Below are positions 6,002 through 9,459 of a DNA stretch of 9,459 nucleotides, piece by piece. The stretch is taken from positions 1 to 9,459 of the forward strand of contig JAHFDQ010000209.1 in assembly GCA_023248915.1 (NCBI GenBank), given 5' to 3'. Below the pieces are notes generated by a model that had not been told where the DNA came from, did no database searches, and saw only the letters and a program-made list of their open reading frames with translations. The translations under genes were made by a program, and so were the position numbers. This DNA is from Archangiaceae bacterium (GTDB taxonomy: Bacteria > Myxococcota > Myxococcia > Myxococcales > Myxococcaceae). Positions within the stretch are counted from its first letter, which is position 1. Each line of letters opens with the position of its first letter.

Positions 6002-7924
6002 CTACGGCGTGGGCCTGGACTTGTTCCACAGCTCTTCGAAGCGGGCCTGGAATGCCGCGGCGGTCTCGGGGTGGTTCTTGACCGTGATGCGATTTTCGGA
6101 GTGCTTGGTCGAGGACGACTCGCTGAAGTTCGCGCTCCCGGCGAAGACATCATCGCCGACCACGCCGAACTTCTCGTGCATCGTCTTCGCCTTCTGGACG
6201 CGCACGTCGATGGGCAGCCCTTGGGTTCTCAGCGCCTTCAACGCGTCGACGGTCCCGTCGTTGAAGTCGTCGTTCAGGACGACGCGGACGGTGACGCCGC
6301 GGCGCGCGGCGTCGGTCAGGCTCTTGAACTCGGGCGCGCTGGGGCTCATGCCGTACATCGCCACCGAGACCTGGCTGGGCGGCTTGGCGCGGTTGAACAG
6401 GTCGGTCGCCGCCACCACCACCGAGGCGGCCACGTCGTGGACCTTCCCGTCGGCGCCCATCGCCGGAGTGGTTCGCGACCCCGCAGACCCGTACCCGGTG
6501 CCGCCCTGGGCGTCTCCGAAGGCGCGCGAGTTGAAGAACGCCTCGACGTCGACCGCCGAGAGCGAGTCGCGGACCTTGGCGAGCGCGCCTGCCGTCACCC
6601 CTGGCACCTGGGCGAGGTCGTCCACCGACTCGAAGTCGCCGTTCTTGGCGCGGGCGTCGACGATGGCCTTGGCCTGCTTCGCGGAAAAGCCCACCTGGCG
6701 AAGCTCGTCCTTCGACCCGGTGTTGATGCTGACCAGCCCCGACCCGAAGTTGAGCGCGGCCAGCTTCTCGGGCGCGAGGGTGGCCGTCGCGGGCACGCGC
6801 TCTTGAAGGTCGGCGAGGCTTGCGAAGCGGCCGTACTTCTTCCGGTTGGCGACGACGGTCTTGGCCAGCGGCGCCCCGAGAAGCGTGTCCAGCCGGGCAC
6901 GATCGGTGAGTGAGAACGCGTTCAGGTCTGCGCTCTTGGTGTCGGTGGGCAGCGTGTAGGCGGCGTAGCTGTCGTCGGGCCGATTCGTGGTGGCGGAAGC
7001 GGGCTTGCCGTGGGCCACCAGCATCTCGTTCCACTTCGTGCCCTTGAAGTTGGCGAAGACGTTGGGCGAGGCCACGGCCGCGGCGTTGTTCCAGTACCCC
7101 GCGAACTCGTCGCCAAATTGCTCGATCGCGCGGCGGCTCGAAGAGTCCTTGTTCTCGAAGGTGGTCAGGTCTTCGTAGTTCTTGGTGTCGGCGGTCGAGG
7201 ACCAGTTGAAGCTGCCCGTCACCAGCGTGTCGGGCCGGCCGTCGATGAAGGTGCTGAAGCCCTTGTGGTGGTTGAGGCCGCCGGTGACGTTGTGGCTGTA
7301 GTCGGGCCTGCCCAGGGCCGCGTTCCAGACGTAGGGGAAGTCCTTCTTGTACTTGACCTGGATGTTGGGCAGCTTCGACCGGAGTATCGACGGCAGGGCG
7401 TTGCCGCCGACGTCGGACGCCTGAGTCGAGTCGGCGATGATGCGGAAGGTGACGTTCGGGTTCTTCTTGGCGATGTCGACGATCGCCTTCTCGATCGCGT
7501 CGCTCTGGAACTCGAAGATCGTCATGTTCACGTCCATCGGCCGGCCGTTGGCGCGCCCGACCGAGGTGTTGAGCTGGGCGATCAGCTTCGCCTCGACCGA
7601 GGAACCGCCGAGCGTGAAGTCGGTCGTCATGCCGTCGAGGTTCCCGATCGACTCCATCGACTGGAGGGCCGTCGCGCCGCGGTCGAGCGCCTGCCCCAAC
7701 TGCGCCGAGGTCAGCACCGCGTCGGTTCCGGCCACCGCCTGAAACGAGTCGACCAGGGCCTGCACCTCGCTGGCCGAGAGCACCTTGTTCAGGTCGGTGC
7801 CCGCCGCGCGCACCAGCGCGTCCTTGAGTCGGGTCTTGTCGGCCTCGGACGCTGTGCGGGCGAGCAGGCGGTCGACGAGAGGGCGGGCTGCTCCGGACAG
7901 CTTGAGTTGGCTGAAGGTCGGCAT
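6002..7924 (-). CDS. Two-lobed phospholipase D-family protein with central tandem helix-hairpin-helix domains (putative nuclease)
   Basis: This 640-residue protein has no signal peptide. Residues 1 to about 82 are helical with two degenerate EF-hand-like segments (GTDLNKVLSASE and AGTDAVLTSAQ). Lobe 1 (about 105-285) has a PLD motif with H219-x-K221, D228 and G237-S-x-N240, followed by N249-x-E251. The loop between His and GS is 4 residues longer than the canonical HxKx4Dx6GSxxN. Residues about 345-392 and 399-458 are two ComEA-like HhH units (the second begins SINTGSKDELRQVGFS and has NGDFESVDDLAQVPGV); HhH units bind DNA backbone non-specifically. Lobe 2 (about 497-640) has H583-x-K585, D591, G596-S-x-N599 and E610, with Asp shifted by one. 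Two HKD half-sites normally make one active site, so a DNA-processing phosphodiesterase is the best inference; lipase activity is less likely. The ATG has GAGG 7 nt upstream. Confidence 0.88.
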   Translation of the reverse strand: MPTFSQLKLSGAARPLVDRLLARTASEADKTRLKDALVRAAGTDLNKVLSASEVQALVDSFQAVAGTDAVLTSAQLGQALDRGATALQSMESIGNLDGMTTDFTLGGSSVEAKLIAQLNTSVGRANGRPMDVNMTIFEFQSDAIEKAIVDIAKKNPNVTFRIIADSTQASDVGGNALPSILRSKLPNIQVKYKKDFPYVWNAALGRPDYSHNVTGGLNHHKGFSTFIDGRPDTLVTGSFNWSSTADTKNYEDLTTFENKDSSSRRAIEQFGDEFAGYWNNAAAVASPNVFANFKGTKWNEMLVAHGKPASATTNRPDDSYAAYTLPTDTKSADLNAFSLTDRARLDTLLGAPLAKTVVANRKKYGRFASLADLQERVPATATLAPEKLAALNFGSGLVSINTGSKDELRQVGFSAKQAKAIVDARAKNGDFESVDDLAQVPGVTAGALAKVRDSLSAVDVEAFFNSRAFGDAQGGTGYGSAGSRTTPAMGADGKVHDVAASVVVAATDLFNRAKPPSQVSVAMYGMSPSAPEFKSLTDAARRGVTVRVVLNDDFNDGTVDALKALRTQGLPIDVRVQKAKTMHEKFGVVGDDVFAGSANFSESSSTKHSENRITVKNHPETAAAFQARFEELWNKSRPTP

Positions 7925-7946
7925 GGCGGGGCCTCGGGGGGAGTTT

Positions 7947-7996
7947 GGCGGCGCAGTCTACCCGCCGCCCAGCCCGGGGCGAAGCCCCACCTTCGC
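7947..7996 (-). terminator. Pair of GC-rich hairpins between the small membrane gene and the PLD-HhH gene
   Basis: The 74-nt gap 7925-7998 contains two perfect stems. One is 7 bp (GGCGGCG 7947-7953 with CGCCGCC 7963-7969). The other region folds either as GGGGC/GCCCC (7976-7980 with 7984-7988, loop GAA on the plus strand) or as GCGAAG/CTTCGC (7979-7984 with 7991-7996). No T-run follows. They could partly terminate or process the transcript between the two minus-strand genes. Confidence 0.35.
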
Positions 7997-7998
7997 CG

Positions 7999-8262
7999 CT
8001 ATCCCTGGGGCCCGAGCTGCCGCCCGAGCGCGGACCGTGTCGGCTCGGTGATCGGCCGGGCGCCGAGCGCGCGCCCGGTCGCGAGCAGCGCGAAACCCAC
8101 CAGTGCCAGCGAAGCCGGTTCGGAGAAGCGCGCGAGGAACGGCGCGCAAAGCACCGTCGCTGCTTCGCCGACCAGGAACAGCCCGACCCCGACTCCCATC
8201 GTCTTGATCATCCCGCCCTCGAGTCCCGCCCGAAATGTGTTCACGATTCGTGCCGCGTCCAT
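7999..8262 (-). CDS. Small two-TM membrane protein, unknown function
   Basis: This predicted protein has 87 residues and two hydrophobic segments, about 22-42 (GVGVGLFLVGEAATVLCAPF) and 50-65. A short amphipathic, Arg/Lys-bearing N-terminus precedes them and a polar C-terminal tail follows, suggesting an inner-membrane hairpin. I do not recognise the family. Coding is supported by the coherent hydrophobic pattern. The frame is open much further upstream, but those residues are Arg-rich and look like non-coding translation, so I chose the ATG at 8262. No convincing Shine-Dalgarno sequence precedes it. The gene is on the same strand as the PLD-HhH gene, 74 nt before it, and divergent from the polysaccharide export gene. 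Confidence 0.6.
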   Translation of the reverse strand: MDAARIVNTFRAGLEGGMIKTMGVGVGLFLVGEAATVLCAPFLARFSEPASLALVGFALLATGRALGARPITEPTRSALGRQLGPQG

Positions 8263-8299
8263 CGCTGGCCGCGCAGTTGGCGGCGCCGTGAGCAGGCGG

Positions 8300-8314
8300 A
8301 ACCGAAGGCCGGTT
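8300..8314. repeat. Short inverted repeat in the divergent region
   Basis: AACCG-AAGGC-CGGTT is a perfect 5-bp dyad centred about 95 nt upstream of the -24 element at 8403. That is a typical distance for an enhancer-binding site, and the dyad also lies in the leader side of the minus-strand small gene. Five-base arms are weak evidence. Confidence 0.25.
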
Positions 8315-8402
8315 GCTGGAGATTTTTCCGTGTCGCCGTCGAGCCAGGCTCGAAGCCCGCGCCGGGTCGCCCGAAGTTCCACCACCTTGCGGCGAGGCGC
8401 CG

Positions 8403-8418
8403 TGGCACGGCGGGTGCT
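8403..8418 (+). promoter_or_regulatory. Sigma-54 (-24/-12) promoter of the polysaccharide export genes
   Basis: The sequence TGGCACG-GCGG-GTGCT differs from the consensus TGGCACR-N4-TTGCW at one base (GTGC for TTGC). GG at 8404-8405 and GC at 8416-8417 keep the strict spacing. The predicted start is near 8429, about 40 nt before the ATG at 8470 and upstream of its strong ribosome-binding site. It lies in non-coding DNA in the correct orientation. Confidence 0.65.
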
Positions 8419-8469
8419 CGAGACGTCGCCGAGCCGGCGTGCGGTGTCCGGCGCGAAGGGAGGGCGGCA

Positions 8470-9045
8470 ATGTCGGCGACGAGCGGATGGGCTTGGGTGG
8501 CGGTCTCGCTCTTGGCGACCGGCTGCGTCCGGGCCGGGGTGGCGATTCCCGCCCCCGCCGAGGAACCGTTTCGCATCGGCCGCGAAGACGTGCTCGAGGT
8601 CGCGGTCTGGCGAGACGTCGACCTGTCGCGGGTGCTCGCGGTGCGGCCGGACGGCTGCATCTCGCTGCCGATGGTGGGCGACGTCCGGGCCGAAGGGCTG
8701 ACGCCGGGCGAGTTGGCCGGTCAAATCGAGTCGCAGCTCGCCTACTTCGTGCTCGAGCCCAAGGTGACGGTGAACGTGCGCGAGGTGAACTCCAGCCGCG
8801 TCTTCGTCACCGGCGAGGTGGCGCGCCCGGGCAGCTACCCGCTGAGAGGCCGCGTCACCCTGGTGCAGGCGGTGGCCTTGGCCGGAGGCTTCACCGCCTT
8901 CGCCGACCCGGACGGCCTGGTGCTCTTGCGTCCCGGCGCGGGCGGGGGCCGGTTCCGCGTGCGCTTCTCGGACCTCGTGTCGGCCGACGTGCTGAGCCGG
9001 GCGGACGTGCCGCTGCGCTCGGGCGACACCGTCCTGGTTCCGTAG
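8470..9045 (+). CDS. Short Wza-like outer-membrane polysaccharide export (OPX) lipoprotein
   Basis: This 191-residue protein belongs to the family that carries capsule or exopolysaccharide out of the periplasm. A hydrophobic leader ends in the lipobox-like LLATGC, so Cys19 is the likely lipidated residue; the leader has no positive charge before its core, which is unusual. Residues about 34-105 are the polysaccharide export domain (FRIGREDVLEVAVWRD, then RPDGCISLPMVGDV and a LEPKVTVNV strand). Residues about 109-160 are one SLBB domain (RVFVTGEVARPGSYPL, LVQAVALAGGF). The protein ends at SGDTVLVP, without the further domains and C-terminal membrane helix of E. coli Wza (about 380 residues). 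The start has GGAGG 6 nt upstream and a sigma-54-type promoter further up. The next gene, 15 nt on, looks like a matching beta-barrel, as in the M. xanthus epsY-epsX pair. Confidence 0.93.
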   Translation: MSATSGWAWVAVSLLATGCVRAGVAIPAPAEEPFRIGREDVLEVAVWRDVDLSRVLAVRPDGCISLPMVGDVRAEGLTPGELAGQIESQLAYFVLEPKVTVNVREVNSSRVFVTGEVARPGSYPLRGRVTLVQAVALAGGFTAFADPDGLVLLRPGAGGGRFRVRFSDLVSADVLSRADVPLRSGDTVLVP

Positions 9046-9060
9046 GAAGAGGGAAAGGCC

Positions 9061-9459
9061 ATGCACTTGCGCACGTGCACGGTCGGCTGGGTCGTCGCGG
9101 TGCTGGCCGCGCCGGCGGCCGCCGCGGTCGACCTCACCCCGAGGCTGTCGCTGCAGGTCGAGGAAAGGTACGACGACGCCGCGCTGCTGCAGGTGGGGGG
9201 CGCCGGGCAGCTGATCACCCAGGTCTCTCCGAAGGTGGCGCTCGAGTTGGCCACGCCGGTGCAGGAAGCCAAGGGGTTCTACGCCGCGGACCTCTTGCTT
9301 CACCACGGCAGCGGCCAGCTCACCGTCGACCACCGGTTCGGCGCCCAGGCGAAAGAGCGGCTGTCGCCCCGCGCCGAGGTCAGCCTGAAGGCCCAGGGTT
9401 GGCGAGTCGGCGATCCGACCTCGCTGCCGCGCACCGTCCTGTCCGCCGTGCCGATTCCC
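9061..9459 (+). CDS. Exported outer-membrane beta-barrel-like protein, 3'-truncated by window edge (EpsX/Wzp-like)
   Basis: The frame is open for 133 codons to the end of the window. The start ATG has GAGGG 7 nt upstream. Residues 1 to about 22 form a Sec signal peptide: MHLRT, a hydrophobic core, then an Ala-rich end with cleavage near AAAA-VD. After it come alternating polar/hydrophobic stretches such as RLSLQVEERYDD, LITQVSPKVALELATP, YAADLLLHH and RAEVSLKAQGWRVGDPTSLPR, as expected for antiparallel barrel strands and turns. It lies 15 nt after the export lipoprotein gene and is surely cotranscribed with it. By position and style it resembles EpsX of the M. xanthus exopolysaccharide cluster, which is thought to form the outer-membrane channel with a short OPX protein. 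Only the N-terminal part is visible, so the barrel assignment is inference. Confidence 0.72.
   Translation, partial: MHLRTCTVGWVVAVLAAPAAAAVDLTPRLSLQVEERYDDAALLQVGGAGQLITQVSPKVALELATPVQEAKGFYAADLLLHHGSGQLTVDHRFGAQAKERLSPRAEVSLKAQGWRVGDPTSLPRTVLSAVPIP

Noticed and set aside
6602..6617. TGGCACC on the plus strand as a third sigma-54 promoter
   Set aside because: The invariant GC of the -12 element is absent at the right spacing, and the site is inside the PLD-HhH coding region.
7010..8701. 563-residue plus-strand frame across the PLD-HhH gene and the following gap
   Set aside because: It is a shadow of the minus-strand PLD gene continuing through intergenic DNA and into the export gene in the wrong frame; no domain is visible.
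8263..9333. Upstream in-frame extension of the small two-TM gene to a 444-residue frame
   Set aside because: It is antisense to the export lipoprotein and barrel genes and rich in Arg and His. Only the last 87 residues look like a real protein.
1..9459. tRNA, rRNA, CRISPR array, insertion sequence or prophage signature
   Set aside because: I saw no regularly spaced repeats, cloverleaf-like segment, transposase or integrase motif; coding genes fill nearly all the window.

Overview
This high-GC window (roughly two thirds G+C by eye) carries eight confident protein-coding genes plus one probable small one, and no RNA gene, insertion sequence or CRISPR array that I can see. The gene set points to a Myxococcota-type (former delta-proteobacterial) genome: a DUF4388/PATAN protein, a single-domain sigma-54 activator with well-formed -24/-12 promoters nearby, and a short Wza-like export lipoprotein followed by a separate outer-membrane barrel, as in myxobacterial exopolysaccharide loci. 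This placement is inference.

Layout, left to right. (1) Positions 1-1631 (+): formate--tetrahydrofolate ligase, missing only its extreme N-terminus at the window edge. (2) Positions 1638-3472 (-): a two-gene ABC-2 type transporter, permease then ATPase, joined by a GTGA stop/start overlap and convergent with the ligase. (3) Positions 3560-4732 (-): a DUF4388 protein. (4) Positions 4733-4900: divergent control region with an exact-consensus sigma-54 promoter facing right and a leader that can form alternative hairpins. (5) Positions 4901-6001 (+): a sigma-54 activator made only of the AAA+ domain and a Fis-type HTH. (6) Positions 6002-7924 (-): a large protein in which two phospholipase-D (HKD) lobes flank two ComEA-like helix-hairpin-helix modules. 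Its stop codon abuts that of the activator. (7) Positions 7999-8262 (-): probable small two-TM membrane protein. (8) Positions 8263-8469: divergent region with a second sigma-54-type promoter, one mismatch from consensus. (9) Positions 8470-9045 (+): a short outer-membrane polysaccharide export lipoprotein. (10) From 9061 to the window edge (+): the N-terminus of an exported, probably beta-barrel protein.

The most coherent story is regulatory. The only two strong -24/-12 motifs I found lie in front of the sigma-54 activator and in front of the polysaccharide-export pair. This suggests, but does not prove, a locally encoded sigma-54 circuit controlling capsule or exopolysaccharide secretion. 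The export lipoprotein ends right after its SLBB domain and lacks the C-terminal membrane-spanning part of E. coli Wza. Its immediate neighbour looks like the separate barrel that would supply the outer-membrane channel. The ligase, the ABC transporter and the PLD-HhH protein show no evident functional link to that circuit.
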